A stretch of 64,000 nt of DNA from Vampirovibrionales bacterium (GCA_029866025.1 JARXAD010000003.1:1-64000); one strand, 5' to 3'. Shown: positions 27,783 to 37,328, counted from the first letter of the stretch. Numbers and translations: made by a program. Notes: generated from the sequence alone by a model not told the origin.

Positions 27783-28460
27783 ATGACCACCTTATTGCAG
27801 ATCGTTAACCAAGTGTTGCGCCGTAATGGCCAGCAAGAGGTGGCTACTCTATCCAACGCCACCACGCCTGCCCGCCAAACCGTGGATTTCATCAATCACG
27901 TGGTGGCCGATTTAGTCTTTACTTTGGATGCCAACAGACTTATTCAATCCACCAGCTTTAGCACCGTAAACGGCACCCGTGCGTATTCGCTTTCTCCTAC
28001 CGATGCAAATATTGGCAACTTATTGGGAGATTCGGTTTACATTAACGGCCAACCTTTACTGGAAGTGGATTACACGCATCCCTTGGCCAACGATCCTTCC
28101 GCTGCCACGGGTACCCCCAGGCGATTTTATCGCCAAGGCAATCAACTCCATTTACTGCCCACGCCAAATGCTGTGTTAGTTGTGAATTATCGTTACCGAA
28201 CCTTGCCCGTAGCGTTGGTAAATGATGCCGACGTACTGGCGTTACCCAGTGACTGGGAACCGGTGATTATTCTGGGTGCTTTGGCGTTACTGGAAAAGTT
28301 TTTAGGCGACGACGGCTTTGGAACCACCTACACCTTGTACCGCGATGGCGTCAGTCAGTTACGCAAAGCCAGCAACATCAAGCCCTTTCCACGGATGCGC
28401 GGGGCGTATCGCGGGTATCCCCATCATTCTCCCTTTGGTGGTGGCGATGACGCAGCCTAA
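27783..28460 (+). CDS. phage head-to-tail adaptor (T7 gp11/P22 gp4-like)
   Basis: 225 residues from the ATG at 27783, preceded by GGAGAG at 8 bases (a longer frame to 27702 exists but has no ribosome site). The N-terminus TTLLQIVNQVLRRNGQQEVATL and the following helices QTVDFINHVVADLVFTLDANRLIQ, then a beta part (FYRQGNQLHLLPTPNAVLVVNYRYRTLPV), are typical of tail tubular protein A/head-completion adaptors, which bind below the portal. C-terminal helices end in a Gly/His-rich tail. Confidence 0.75.
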   Translation: MTTLLQIVNQVLRRNGQQEVATLSNATTPARQTVDFINHVVADLVFTLDANRLIQSTSFSTVNGTRAYSLSPTDANIGNLLGDSVYINGQPLLEVDYTHPLANDPSAATGTPRRFYRQGNQLHLLPTPNAVLVVNYRYRTLPVALVNDADVLALPSDWEPVIILGALALLEKFLGDDGFGTTYTLYRDGVSQLRKASNIKPFPRMRGAYRGYPHHSPFGGGDDAA

Positions 28461-28461
28461 T

Positions 28462-28505
28462 GAGGGGGGTCGTTCCCTCCCCTTTTTTTAAGGGCTTCGC
28501 CCTTA
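28462..28505 (+). terminator. two hairpins after the adaptor gene
   Basis: GAGGG (28462-28466) pairs with CCCTC (28475-28479) and is followed by CCCTTTTTTT; a second hairpin AAGGGC-TTC-GCCCTT follows at once (about 28490-28504). Confidence 0.45.
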
Positions 28506-28683
28506 ATATCTATAAATATTCATATCCCGCTCAATACCCTTTTACCTAAGAAGCACCGAAATCAACGAAGCATTCCAAGGGAATCCTTTGTACCATTGGG
28601 GTACGGGGCCATACGGAAGGCCCCAGCGAATGGCGAAGCCCCAAGTGCTTAAGAAGACATCATCCAGAAAGAGAGACACCATT

Positions 28684-30252
28684 ATGCCCGCCCTGCGCAG
28701 CTTCAATTTTTTTAACAATACTGGTGGACTCAATCTGCGCCACACCGATACCCAACTGGTCGACACCGACGCTGAAGAAGTGGAAAATTTGCACGCCACC
28801 AGCAATGGCAGTTGGACCACCCAAGACATTGGCTACACTCAAATCAACGCCACCGCCTTGGCCTTTGGTAGCCCCAGTGGTAACACGGTTCAAGGCATGA
28901 TTAGTTTTACCACCGAGGGTGGCCAAACCCATTGGGTGGTGGTGGCTGGGGGTAAATTTTATACGGTCTCTGCAGGGAATGGCACTGCCGTAGAACGGCC
29001 CTTGCCCATTGCTTGGGATACAACAGCCCCGGTCACTTTTGCCACTTTTTTGGGTCAGCTCATCCTCTTCAATGGCATCAATGTGCCCATGGTATGGGAT
29101 GGCGTGAGCGCTATTGCGCCTTTGGCGGGGTGGCCCGCCATTATTGTGGGAGTGACGGTGGGCAATCCAACCTTTGGGGCGGTGTATGCCAACCGTTTGG
29201 CCGTCGCTGGTGATGTCAACAATCCATCCACCGTGTATTTAAGCGAGTTGGAAAATCCAGAAAACTTTACCCCCAGCGTTGGACCTTCCAGTCCGGGAGC
29301 TATTTTGGTAGGCCCTGGCGATGGGGAAAAAATTACGGCGCTCCACACCCTGTATTTGCCCCTTACCAACGAAGAAGTGCTGGTGGTGTTTAAAGACCGC
29401 AGTACCTATGTAATGACAGGCAGCGATGCTGACACCTTTACCTTGCAAAAAATCAGCGGTGAATTTGGGGCCGTGGGCCCGCGCAGTGTGGTGCAAGTGG
29501 GTAGCGAATTAATGTTTTTGTCGCAAGAAGGCATTACCAGTTTATCCACCGCCACGGCGGACGGCAACCTGACAACCCGAATGCTGTCACGCAATATTCA
29601 GCCTCAAATCAATACTCTCAACCGCAATGCATTGGCCACCAGTTGGACCATTCACCTGCGTGATAGAAACGAAGTGTGGTGGGCGGTGCCCGATGGTGGT
29701 AGCACCCAAAACCAACGCATACTTGTAATGAATTATGACAACGGCCTGAAATGGAGCCGCCGCAGTGGTGTTATTGCGGCGTGTGGTTGTGTATTTCAGG
29801 GCCAACTTTTTACCGGAACTTATAACGGCGTGTTGCACCGCCAATGCAGTGGCAGCAGCTACAACGGCGCTCCCATCTCGTGGACGTACCGAACCCCCTT
29901 CTATGAGCTGGGATCGCCCCGCCAACGCAAACGTATTCGTGATATTGAGCTGTACTTGCGCCAGCAATCGGCACTGTCCCTAACGGTAAAAACCGCATGG
30001 GATTCTCGCCGAAGCGCTGCCAGTCAAGAAACCACGACCCTTACCAGCACCCCCGATGCCGAAAGTGCCTTATTTGGATTGGCCCTGTTTAATGCCGATA
30101 AATACGGCTTGGCGGGACTCAGTCGCGTGCGTCTCATTCCAAATGGCAGCGGCCGCAGCGTGCAGTTAGAGCTCAGTGGTACGGCTATTAATCAACCCAT
30201 TGAGCTTCAAGGATGGTCCATTACTGCCCTTACGATGCAGGGCTTTACATAA
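28684..30252 (+). CDS. phage tail nozzle/stabilisation-type beta-propeller protein
   Basis: 522 residues from the ATG at 28684, preceded by AAGAGAGA. Repeated beta blades with motifs such as THWVVVAGGKFYTVS, LGQLILFNGINVPMVWDG, VYANRLAVAGDVNNPSTVYLSEL and VLVVFKDRSTYVMTG fit the P22 gp10-like tail nozzle group (also described as DNA stabilisation or tail tubular protein B-type). These close the tail below the adaptor. The longer frame to 28588 overlaps intergenic repeats and lacks a ribosome site. Confidence 0.75.
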   Translation: MPALRSFNFFNNTGGLNLRHTDTQLVDTDAEEVENLHATSNGSWTTQDIGYTQINATALAFGSPSGNTVQGMISFTTEGGQTHWVVVAGGKFYTVSAGNGTAVERPLPIAWDTTAPVTFATFLGQLILFNGINVPMVWDGVSAIAPLAGWPAIIVGVTVGNPTFGAVYANRLAVAGDVNNPSTVYLSELENPENFTPSVGPSSPGAILVGPGDGEKITALHTLYLPLTNEEVLVVFKDRSTYVMTGSDADTFTLQKISGEFGAVGPRSVVQVGSELMFLSQEGITSLSTATADGNLTTRMLSRNIQPQINTLNRNALATSWTIHLRDRNEVWWAVPDGGSTQNQRILVMNYDNGLKWSRRSGVIAACGCVFQGQLFTGTYNGVLHRQCSGSSYNGAPISWTYRTPFYELGSPRQRKRIRDIELYLRQQSALSLTVKTAWDSRRSAASQETTTLTSTPDAESALFGLALFNADKYGLAGLSRVRLIPNGSGRSVQLELSGTAINQPIELQGWSITALTMQGFT

Positions 30253-30320
30253 GTAATAAAGCCAAAATGTTTGTGCGAACTGCGATCTCGTGTCCCTATT
30301 ATTTTTTGGAGATCGACTCT

Positions 30321-30707
30321 ATGTTGTTACTATCGTCCCTTAAAAAAATTCTTCCCACCCTTAAAGCCCTCGTCATACCTACTACCCTGAAAGAAAAAGC
30401 CACATCGCTGGTTTTAGCATGGGTTGAGAGCCTGTTAAAAAAAGCACTTAACTTAGGACTGAAAGCCAACAGCCTCCCTCAACAGCCGGTGATGGCAGCA
30501 CTGCAATTAGTTTCGTTAGCCACTACGGCCGAAAGCCAAGAACCCTTACCCGAAAAGCTAACTGTAGCCTCTCGTATTTTATACACCCAATTGCCTAAAG
30601 CCTGGAAAAGCCCCGAAGGCCCCCTAACCGAAGGCGAACTGCTTGCCGTGCTTCGCGATGGCTTGCGCCTAAGCCGCAGTATTCATAGTGTTATTCAGCG
30701 CTCGTAA
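30321..30707 (+). CDS. small helical protein, last gene of the phage block
   Basis: 128 residues from the ATG at 30321, with GGAG about 8 bases upstream. Entirely helical by composition: a hydrophobic/lysine-rich first half (LKKILPTLKALVIPTTLKEKATSLVLAWVESLLKKAL) and a second helical half. It could be a membrane-active or internal virion protein, but nothing identifies it. A strong terminator follows. Confidence 0.65.
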   Translation: MLLLSSLKKILPTLKALVIPTTLKEKATSLVLAWVESLLKKALNLGLKANSLPQQPVMAALQLVSLATTAESQEPLPEKLTVASRILYTQLPKAWKSPEGPLTEGELLAVLRDGLRLSRSIHSVIQRS

Positions 30708-30724
30708 CACGAAGGGTTGAATAG

Positions 30725-30769
30725 AAATCCCCCGAAGAAATTTTAAACCTTTCTCGGGGGATTTTTTTA
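30725..30769 (+). terminator. strong intrinsic terminator closing the phage block
   Basis: ATCCCCCGA-GAAA pairs with TTTC-TCGGGGGAT around a short loop (30727-30762) and is followed by TTTTTTT. It separates the rightward virion genes from the leftward collagen-like gene. Confidence 0.85.
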
Positions 30770-30807
30770 TTGAGAGTCTACATTTAAAATAAACAACGGC
30801 CACGGAA

Positions 30808-31902
30808 TTACATGGAAGGATAGTATGGATTTCCTTGGTTTTGCTGGCCATAAGGATTCCTCATGGGCGACATCGACATCATGGGCATGTAGTAGTTCAT
30901 TAAAATATAGGGCAGTAACATATTCATAAAGAATGAGCCCATTTGCGAGGCCGCGACCCCTTGCATGGTGGGATTATACACGTTATTGGTGGGGTTAAAC
31001 ATCTGAGAAAATGGGTCCATTCCCACAGGCCCCATGGGAATGCTACTCCACGGCATGGGGTTATACCCCATTGAGCTGTTTATGCCCCAAGGACTGGTTG
31101 GCATCATAAAATAGTTGTTAATCACCTGTCTCGGCGGCGGTGGATTGTAAGCCGCTGTTACGCCAGAGACGCCAGTTGTGCCAGTGGTTCCGGTAACGCC
31201 AGTTGTGCCAGAGACTCCCGTTCCGCCAGAGACTCCCGTTCCGCCAGAGACTCCCGTTCCGCCAGAGACTCCCGTTCCGCCAGAGACTCCCGTTCCGCCA
31301 GAAACTCCCGTTCCGCCAGAAACTCCCGTTCCGCCAGAAACTCCCGTTCCGCCAGAGACTCCCGTTCCGCCAGAGACTCCCGTTCCGCCAGTAGGATTTA
31401 GCAAATCATTGATGTCATAAGCAATATCGCCTATGGTGATCAAGCTAAAGAGACTTCTATCGCCTTGAATAATCATGACGTTATCCGAGGCGCGTCGAAC
31501 CACAAGCTGATTATTAGCATTCAAAGAAAAAGTATAATCATCAATGCCTAAAGGCAAATCCACAATGGCTTCCGCATTACTGCCATTCAAATATATATGA
31601 GTAGACGTTTCGTCTAAATAAATGCTAGACGTGCTGGTATTAGGGTACGGTTGCGATGGTAAATGGATACCCAGCGCACTGGAATTATTGATAAAAAACT
31701 GGGCGTGTTTCGCATTGGTGCCCGAAGCATAGCCTATAGCTGCATTGTTAGTATCGGTAATGACAAACGAGCGGTTGGTTGGTTTTGGAGTGAGGTGAGA
31801 TTGGCCATTGACATTAATAAGGTCATACAATACCGAAGGATCACCGGCTCTGCCACGTGCGGCAACACCCGATAATGAAGAATTAGGTCCAATTGTTACC
31901 AT
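30808..31902 (-). CDS. collagen-like repeat protein
   Basis: 364 residues from the ATG at 31902 (AGGAG 8 bases upstream). Three parts: an N-terminal beta-rich domain of about 165 residues with Asn/Ser/Thr-rich strands, about 26 uninterrupted Gly-X-Y triplets made mostly of GGT-GVS, and a C-terminal region of about 110 residues rich in Met, Pro, Tyr and Asn (for example [11 protein letters not shown]). Gly-X-Thr triplets are common in bacterial and phage collagen-like stalks, where they form trimers. No signal peptide is seen. It faces the phage block tail to tail, so it may be a phage fibre or a cell-surface stalk; sequence alone does not decide. Confidence 0.75.
   Translation of the reverse strand: MVTIGPNSSLSGVAARGRAGDPSVLYDLINVNGQSHLTPKPTNRSFVITDTNNAAIGYASGTNAKHAQFFINNSSALGIHLPSQPYPNTSTSSIYLDETSTHIYLNGSNAEAIVDLPLGIDDYTFSLNANNQLVVRRASDNVMIIQGDRSLFSLITIGDIAYDINDLLNPTGGTGVSGGTGVSGGTGVSGGTGVSGGTGVSGGTGVSGGTGVSGGTGVSGGTGVSGGTGVSGTTGVTGTTGTTGVSGVTAAYNPPPPRQVINNYFMMPTSPWGINSSMGYNPMPWSSIPMGPVGMDPFSQMFNPTNNVYNPTMQGVAASQMGSFFMNMLLPYILMNYYMPMMSMSPMRNPYGQQNQGNPYYPSM
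31211..31390. repeat. ten tandem copies of an 18-bp unit
   Basis: Ten uninterrupted units of GAGACTCCCGTTCCGCCA (+ strand) encode the GGTGVS collagen-like repeats on the other strand. Most units are identical; units in the middle carry a silent A for G (GAAACTCCC). The array can expand or contract without a frameshift. Confidence 0.95.
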
Positions 31903-32064
31903 AATACAATCTCCTGCATGCAAATTGGCATGGAACTCAAATGAAGGCTAAAAAACGTATCGGTAATTTGGTGGATTTCTTAAAAATCCTGGGAGTTGCT
32001 GCCCCACAAACGTTGGGTATCGACTATGATAGCCTTGCCTTGTTCTGTATACCCTGCTTGCTTT

Positions 32065-32640
32065 ATGTCTGCACCCACTCACCCACTCCCTGCTATTCAG
32101 TCGCTGGTCCTTCGGCGCATGGGAGAACGCCACTTATCCGGGGTCATTGCCATTGAATCCGTCTCCTTTGGGCAGCACCACTGGAGCGAGTCGTCTTTTC
32201 GTAACGAGTTTAACAACCCGTTGGCACGTTATTATGTGCTAACCAATGACGAGGATACCGAGGTATTGGGCTATTGTGGCTACTGGTTGGTGGTGGATGA
32301 AGTTCACATCACCACACTGGCGGTGTCTCCTGCTCTGCGGGGGTTGTCGCTAGGAGAAGTGCAGGTACTCCATATCCTGGAAAAAATATCGGGGCAAAGC
32401 GTGCATTGGGTGACCCTGGAAGTACGTACGTCCAATCAATCGGCCCAAACCCTCTACTATAAATACGGGTTTAAGACCGAAGGTTTGCGGAAGCAGTATT
32501 ACCAAGACAATGGTGAAGATGCCTTGATTATGACCACCCCTGACATTGGCACCGAAACCTATCGCCAGTTACTAAAACAAAAGCAAGGTGCTTTACGGGA
32601 ACGCCTGGGCGGTCTGCCCACTGGTTTTGGCACTGCTTAA
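32065..32640 (+). CDS. rimI: GNAT acetyltransferase, ribosomal protein S18 alanine N-acetyltransferase type
   Basis: 191 residues from the ATG at 32065. Blocks visible: LVLRRMGERHLSGVIAIESVSFGQHHWSESSFRNEF, VLGYCGYWLVVDEVHITTLAVSPALRGLSLGE, VTLEVRTSNQSAQTLYYKYGFKTEGLRKQYY, and EDALIMT, in the order of RimI. The acetyl-CoA loop reads RGLSLGE instead of the usual R/Q-G-x-G-x-G/A; the last glycine is kept and the middle one replaced by Ser. Family role is N-terminal acetylation of ribosomal protein S18; substrate is not provable here. Confidence 0.82.
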   Translation: MSAPTHPLPAIQSLVLRRMGERHLSGVIAIESVSFGQHHWSESSFRNEFNNPLARYYVLTNDEDTEVLGYCGYWLVVDEVHITTLAVSPALRGLSLGEVQVLHILEKISGQSVHWVTLEVRTSNQSAQTLYYKYGFKTEGLRKQYYQDNGEDALIMTTPDIGTETYRQLLKQKQGALRERLGGLPTGFGTA

Positions 32641-32664
32641 ACCCCCGCCAAGGCGTGGTTTACT
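32638..32664 (+). terminator. terminator after rimI
   Basis: AAACC-CC-CGCC-AA-GGCG-T-GGTTT hairpin overlapping the TAA stop of rimI. A second similar palindrome (CCCGCC-TT-GGCGGG, about 32731-32746) lies just before the next gene. Confidence 0.55.
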
Positions 32665-32751
32665 AGTGATTTAGTAAATAGGGCGTAAATCTCTAAAGTT
32701 ATTATTGCTTACGCCAAAGGTTAGTTTATAAACCCGCCTTGGCGGGGTACA

Positions 32752-33981
32752 ATGCAAGGCATGGTTATTACGTTGCCACCATTGCCTAAGCGACCTGCCA
32801 AGCGTCCACCGTTGCCTCTGCAGCAACGTGCTCTGCAGGGGTTACCCCCTCGCCATGGCTTAAAGCCGTTGGTGCCCGCAGCCTTGGAAGTGGATGAGTT
32901 GGAAGCCAAGGCAAACTCTACCACCCCTTCTGCTTTGAGTGCCTTGCAAACGCCTCCGTCTCAGTGGACGACCGCCACCCCGCGACTCACGTTGCCCCTG
33001 CTGTTGCTGAGTGTGTTGGCGTGGATTGGTTTGGCTGCGGTGGGACTGTTAGCCGCACCGTTACCCAATTGGAGTGAAGGACTACTAGAGGTTTGGCAAC
33101 AAGCAGGCAATGTAACAGCCCCCATTTATGCCCATGTGTGGGATGCCGTGTGGTACCGGCCCCAGTTGCCTTGGGCAATAGCCTGCGGCGCTTTTTTAGG
33201 CCCCTGGACCGGTATGGCTGTGGTGGCACTGTGGTTGGGCTTGTCACTCCTTGGGTTGCCTCTTATGGCTTCCGGCGGGGGGCTAGAGTTGTTTACCTCT
33301 CCGATTTTTGGGTTTGCTTTGGGGCTGGTAGGTGCAGCCGGGGTATCTGGTTGGTTGGCCAATGCGCCGCTGCCAGTGTCTCCGCAAACCATAGCGGCTG
33401 CCATGTCTTCAAAAAAATTGGCAAAACCCTCTTCTGAAGAAACCATGACGTTGTTGCAGCGCGCCCAAGTACCTTCTCTGGTGGCGTTAAGGCGTCAAAA
33501 AAAACTGGAAGAAAAACGTCAGCGACAAACAGCCCCGACTTTTCTGCCCACTTCGGGGCTGTCTCTTCGTACCTTAGTGCAACGTGTGGTTTTTATTTTT
33601 CGGGGTGTTGGGCAAGGGTTGCTACGCCTTCAACAAGGGGTGGGTTGGGCGCTGAATAGAATACGACCTTCGGCTGAGCCACAGAAGGGTGCATCCAATG
33701 CTTTTGCATTGCCTTGTGGAATGATTCGTTTGTGTGCGATTAGCCTATTGGCCACCGCCACGGCTCATACACTGGGCTGGTTATGGTTAAGCTTGCTTAG
33801 TGTGGCGTTTTTGTGGCCATTCGGTAACCCCATGGGTGTGGCCACAGCCCAGCAGTTTATTGTCCATTGGGGCGCTCAACTCTCCACGTTGTCGTGGGGG
33901 TATGATGCCGTGTTTGGCCTGTGCGGCCTATGGGTGGCTCAGGGTTTGCGCTACATCCTCGGCATTATTCTCTTTGAGTGA
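32752..33981 (+). CDS. BioY-like membrane protein with long cytoplasmic insert
   Basis: 409 residues, about twice a normal BioY (biotin S-component). The segment WAIACGAFLGPWTGMAVVALWLGLSLLGLPLMASGGGLELFTSPIFGFALGLVGAAGVSGWLA (roughly residues 140-203) matches the BioY pattern of G-A-x-L-G-x-x-x-G, G-L-P-x-F/M-A-x-G-G-G-L, then P-x-x-G-x-x-x-G. Before it is a Pro/Lys/Arg-rich soluble N-terminus of about 75 residues and a first helix; after it, a basic soluble stretch of about 110 residues, then two to three more helices. Probable biotin uptake, working with an ECF module elsewhere, but the insert is atypical. Its last 54 bases overlap wecG on the other strand. Confidence 0.6.
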   Translation: MQGMVITLPPLPKRPAKRPPLPLQQRALQGLPPRHGLKPLVPAALEVDELEAKANSTTPSALSALQTPPSQWTTATPRLTLPLLLLSVLAWIGLAAVGLLAAPLPNWSEGLLEVWQQAGNVTAPIYAHVWDAVWYRPQLPWAIACGAFLGPWTGMAVVALWLGLSLLGLPLMASGGGLELFTSPIFGFALGLVGAAGVSGWLANAPLPVSPQTIAAAMSSKKLAKPSSEETMTLLQRAQVPSLVALRRQKKLEEKRQRQTAPTFLPTSGLSLRTLVQRVVFIFRGVGQGLLRLQQGVGWALNRIRPSAEPQKGASNAFALPCGMIRLCAISLLATATAHTLGWLWLSLLSVAFLWPFGNPMGVATAQQFIVHWGAQLSTLSWGYDAVFGLCGLWVAQGLRYILGIILFE

Positions 33982-34785
33982 GGCGGGTGCTTCCTTAGAG
34001 GGATCCGATTCTTGTAAGCCTTCTGTGGGTGTTGGAGAGGTAATAACTCGCCACACAAAGGCGGGCAAGGTACCCAAAATGCGTTGAATACGCCAGGGCT
34101 CGCTACTAATGCGATACAGCCATTCCAAGTGCAAGGCTCGAAAGGCCCACGGGGCTCGTTTTTTTTGACCACTCCACACATCAAAGCTACCACCGACTCC
34201 TACTGCCACGGCGCCGCGTAGCTTGGGTAGGTTTTCGGCTATCCATAACTCTTGCTTGGGTACCCCTAATGCAACCAGCAGCAATTGAGGTTGGGTCGCC
34301 AAACACTGCTGGGTCACCAAGTCCTCATGCTCAGGGCTATCAAAATACCCATGGTGCGCAAAACACACCTGCAAAGCGGGGTATTTAAGGGTTAGAAAGT
34401 CTAATAAAGCGGACATAACGTCAGGGGAAGCGCCTAATAACCCCACGCGAAATCCTTGCTGGGCGGCATAGCCTATCAGGGCTTCCGAGACCTCAATGCC
34501 AGGGGTTCGGCTTACCATTATGTTGAGCCGTTGTTTTAGGGCCCACACCACACCGGCCCCGTCGGGTATCACCACATTGGCGCTACGAAGCACGGCGCCC
34601 AGAGGCGGATTAGCATCACCCTGCATCAGCATTTCAGGATTCAAGGTGACCACGTGGCATCGTTGACCACGATGCAAGGCTTCCGTAACCAATGCTAACG
34701 CGTGGGCCCTATTAGTGGCATGCACCGGATAACCAAAGAGCACCGCTGCCGGTTGTATTGTTAATGGCGATGGCTCCAAAGGCAT
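33928..34785 (-). CDS. WecG/TagA/CpsF family glycosyltransferase
   Basis: Adds N-acetylmannosamine-type sugars to a lipid-linked acceptor in surface polysaccharide synthesis. 285 residues. Family blocks: HVVTLNPEMLMQGDANPPLGAVLRSANVVIPDGAGVVWAL (with the conserved T-x-N and P-D-G-x-G), RTPGIEVSEAL, VGLLGASPDV, LLVALGVPKQELWI, and AVAVGVGGSFDVWSGQKKRAP, followed by GLEWLYR-like HLEWLYRISSEPWR. The start lies 8 bases after the clpX stop, so it is probably co-transcribed with clpPX. Exact sugar unknown. Confidence 0.88.
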   Translation of the reverse strand: MPLEPSPLTIQPAAVLFGYPVHATNRAHALALVTEALHRGQRCHVVTLNPEMLMQGDANPPLGAVLRSANVVIPDGAGVVWALKQRLNIMVSRTPGIEVSEALIGYAAQQGFRVGLLGASPDVMSALLDFLTLKYPALQVCFAHHGYFDSPEHEDLVTQQCLATQPQLLLVALGVPKQELWIAENLPKLRGAVAVGVGGSFDVWSGQKKRAPWAFRALHLEWLYRISSEPWRIQRILGTLPAFVWRVITSPTPTEGLQESDPSKEAPASLKENNAEDVAQTLSHP

Positions 34786-34793
34786 AACAAAGG

Positions 34794-36176
34794 CTAAGCT
34801 GCCGACTCCGCTTCTGCAGGAGCAATGGAAGCAGCAGGCGCAGATTCTTCACCAATAGGAGCGTCAACCGTTACCTGGGTATCTGCCGTAAAGGGTAAAA
34901 TTTCTGCTAGTTTTAGTTTCTTTTGTTCCACCATGGCCGCAGTAATGTTTAAGGCCGGTACATCGCTGCGCGAAGGTACTTCAAACATCACGTCCAACAT
35001 CAATTCTTCCACAATACTGCGCAGCGCCCGAGCACCCGTCTTGCGTTTTAAGGCTTCTTTGGCAATGGCTACGGCAGCATCTGGGTCAAAGGTCAGCGTC
35101 ACGTTGTCCATGCTTAGCAGCTCTTGGTATTGCTTAAACAAGGCATTTTTGGGCTGGGTGAGAATGAGGACCAAGGTCTCTTCATCCAGCGGATCCAACA
35201 CGGCAGTAATGGGAATACGGCCAATAAACTCAGGAATTAAGCCAAACTTCAGCAAATCATCAGGCTGAAGCTGTTTGAGACGCTTGGCCGCTTCCAAGTC
35301 GCGCTCCAATTGGGTACGCGCCATCACACTGCCAAAACCCATGGATTTACCAGACACCACGCGGGATTCCACAATTTTATCCAAGCCTACAAAGGCACCA
35401 CCACACACGAAGAGAATATTGGTGGTATCGATTTGGATAAACTCCTGATGGGGGTGCTTACGCCCACCCTGAGGCGGCACATTGGACACGGTGCCTTCAA
35501 TCATTTTCAGCAAGGCTTGTTGCACGCCTTCACCACTCACATCACGAGTAATGCTGGGGTTTTCGCTTTTGCGGGCAATTTTATCAATTTCATCAATATA
35601 GATAATGCCACGCTCTGCTTTGGCCGCGTCATAATCTGCCGATTGGTAGAGGCGGAGAAGAATGTTTTCGACGTCGTCACCCACGTAGCCGGCTTCCGTT
35701 AAGGTCGTGGCATCGGCCACGGCAAAAGGAACATCTAGCATTTTGGCCAAAGTTTGAGCCAAGAGGGTTTTACCGCTACCGGTAGGGCCAATGAGCAACA
35801 CGTTGCTCTTGCCAATTTCAATGGTGGCAGAAGGCGAATCGCTACCTGCATGGACTATTTTATGATTAATACGTTTGTAGTGATTGTATACGGCTACGGC
35901 CAACACGCGCTTGGCATCGTCCTGCCCAATAATGTGCTGATCCAAAAAGGCTTTAATTTCCATCGGTTTGGGCACTTGGGTCATGGGGGCAGCGTCGGCT
36001 GCTTCTTTTTTAGGCTCATCGCCCTCGTAAAATTCTTCGTCTAAAATCTCGTTGCACAGCTCCACGCACTCGTCGCAAATGTAGACCTCAGGCCCTGCAA
36101 TGAGTTTTTTCACCTGATCTTGGCTTTTGCCACAAAAAGAGCAGCGTAGGCGGGGTTCGTCGGCTTTAGCCATCAT
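34794..36176 (-). CDS. clpX: ATP-dependent Clp protease ATP-binding subunit ClpX
   Basis: Hexameric AAA+ unfoldase that feeds proteins to ClpP. N-terminal zinc domain CSFCGKS...[10 protein letters not shown], Walker A GPTGSGKT, Walker B IIYIDEID, sensor/arginine blocks and the IGF-type ClpP loop ([14 protein letters not shown] region) are present. I use the ATG at 36176 ([12 protein letters not shown]) with AAGGA upstream. The longer frame to 36215 is not needed. The C-terminus has an Ala/Glu/Pro-rich tail of about 25 residues. Second gene of clpP-clpX-wecG. Confidence 0.97.
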   Translation of the reverse strand: MMAKADEPRLRCSFCGKSQDQVKKLIAGPEVYICDECVELCNEILDEEFYEGDEPKKEAADAAPMTQVPKPMEIKAFLDQHIIGQDDAKRVLAVAVYNHYKRINHKIVHAGSDSPSATIEIGKSNVLLIGPTGSGKTLLAQTLAKMLDVPFAVADATTLTEAGYVGDDVENILLRLYQSADYDAAKAERGIIYIDEIDKIARKSENPSITRDVSGEGVQQALLKMIEGTVSNVPPQGGRKHPHQEFIQIDTTNILFVCGGAFVGLDKIVESRVVSGKSMGFGSVMARTQLERDLEAAKRLKQLQPDDLLKFGLIPEFIGRIPITAVLDPLDEETLVLILTQPKNALFKQYQELLSMDNVTLTFDPDAAVAIAKEALKRKTGARALRSIVEELMLDVMFEVPSRSDVPALNITAAMVEQKKLKLAEILPFTADTQVTVDAPIGEESAPAASIAPAEAESAA

Positions 36177-36284
36177 CGGGTTCCTTGGTTCACGGTTGGT
36201 TCTGTGTTTAAACAAGACACAGTATAGCAGAGGGATGGGGCGAAGTTAAAACAAACCCGCCCCAATCTCACAATACAAAGCCCT

Positions 36285-36971
36285 TTAGCTGGCTTTTTTC
36301 TCGCCTTCAACTTTGATAATGACTTTGTCCACCATGCCATAGGCCACGCCTTCGTCGGCGGTCATGATGTAGTCACGATCCGTGTCTTTTTCAATTTTTT
36401 TGAGGGATTGACCGGTGTTGGCTGCCAAAATCTCGTTCAACATCTTCTTCATGCGGTTAATTTCAGCGGCCTGAATTTCGATATCGGTGGCTTGGCCTTG
36501 GGCGCCGCCCAAGGGTTGGTGAATGAGGATGCGCGAGTGTTTTAGCGCCATCCGCTTGCCCTTGGTTCCGCTAGAGAGCAAGAAGGCCCCCATGCTGGCG
36601 CATTGGCCTAGGCAAATGGTGGTTACATCGGCACGAATATGCTGCATGGTGTCATAAATAGCCAAGCCAGCGGTAACGCTACCACCGGGGCTGTTAATGT
36701 ACAGCATGATGTCTTTTTCTGGGTTCTCACTATCTAATAGTAGCAACTGGGCCACAATCAAGTTGGCAATGCCGTCATCAATGGGGGTACCCAAAAAGAT
36801 GATGCGCTCGCGCAACAGGCGCGAAAAAATATCAAAAGACCTTTCGCCACGGCTGGATTGTTCAATAACCACGGGCACATAGCCTGCCGTGGTAGTAAGA
36901 TTGTTTTCGTAGGCTTCGGCTTGGCGGGCAACTGCTTCCATGCCGCCGGGGGTGTTGAGTATCGATGTCAT
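36285..36971 (-). CDS. clpP: ATP-dependent Clp protease proteolytic subunit
   Basis: Serine protease of the Clp complex; degrades proteins unfolded by ClpX. 228 residues. Catalytic triad: Ser in [19 protein letters not shown], His in [16 protein letters not shown], Asp in the [10 protein letters not shown] block. N-terminus has [33 protein letters not shown], typical of ClpP. GGAGGGG precedes the ATG. Starts the leftward operon clpP-clpX-wecG; tig is not adjacent. Confidence 0.97.
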   Translation of the reverse strand: MTSILNTPGGMEAVARQAEAYENNLTTTAGYVPVVIEQSSRGERSFDIFSRLLRERIIFLGTPIDDGIANLIVAQLLLLDSENPEKDIMLYINSPGGSVTAGLAIYDTMQHIRADVTTICLGQCASMGAFLLSSGTKGKRMALKHSRILIHQPLGGAQGQATDIEIQAAEINRMKKMLNEILAANTGQSLKKIEKDTDRDYIMTADEGVAYGMVDKVIIKVEGEKKAS

Positions 36972-37328
36972 TCGGGGGTCCCCTCCTCAGGGTGATTTAA
37001 CAGGCCCAAGGGCCATACAACAATAAGTGCTACACAGTAACCAAAAGTACCGAACCGTTTAGGCAAGGCCACTGTTACGCAAGCGTTGCACTCATTGGGT
37101 GCTATTGTCCCATAGCTTGCAGAATGTGCCAACCAACCCAGTCCTCACCCCCTCCATTTGGTTGGCCCCGCTAAGCAGAATTCTATTACTTGTTACTTCT
37201 ATTAAATACTATCGATACATTGTGGCCGTGTTGCAGCCAGCGATCGCACTATGATTTCACTAGCATCCCTGCTTGCCTCGTGGGATAAGAGAAGAAGAGC
37301 CCCACCCTAACCAAGGAACCCTGCTGCC
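36972..37328. other. divergent intergenic region clpP/flhB
   Basis: 357 bases without a gene. It must hold the promoter of clpP (leftward) and flhB (rightward). It contains the clpP ribosome site next to 36971, an A+T-rich stretch at 37180-37220 and one GCGATCGC octamer at 37240-37247. I see no convincing paired -35/-10 or flagellar-sigma site. Confidence 0.6.

Noticed and set aside
31211-31390. Array of regularly spaced repeats as a CRISPR
   Set aside because: The units are contiguous 18-bp repeats without spacers and are in a coding frame; no cas genes are present.
31178-31420. Rightward frame with PETPVP repeats
   Set aside because: It is the mirror of the collagen-like gene's 18-bp array, has no ribosome site and covers little more than the repeats.
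37240-37247. GCGATCGC, the HIP1 octamer of cyanobacteria
   Set aside because: I noticed only one copy; HIP1 is informative only when strongly repeated, so it is not evidence of lineage.
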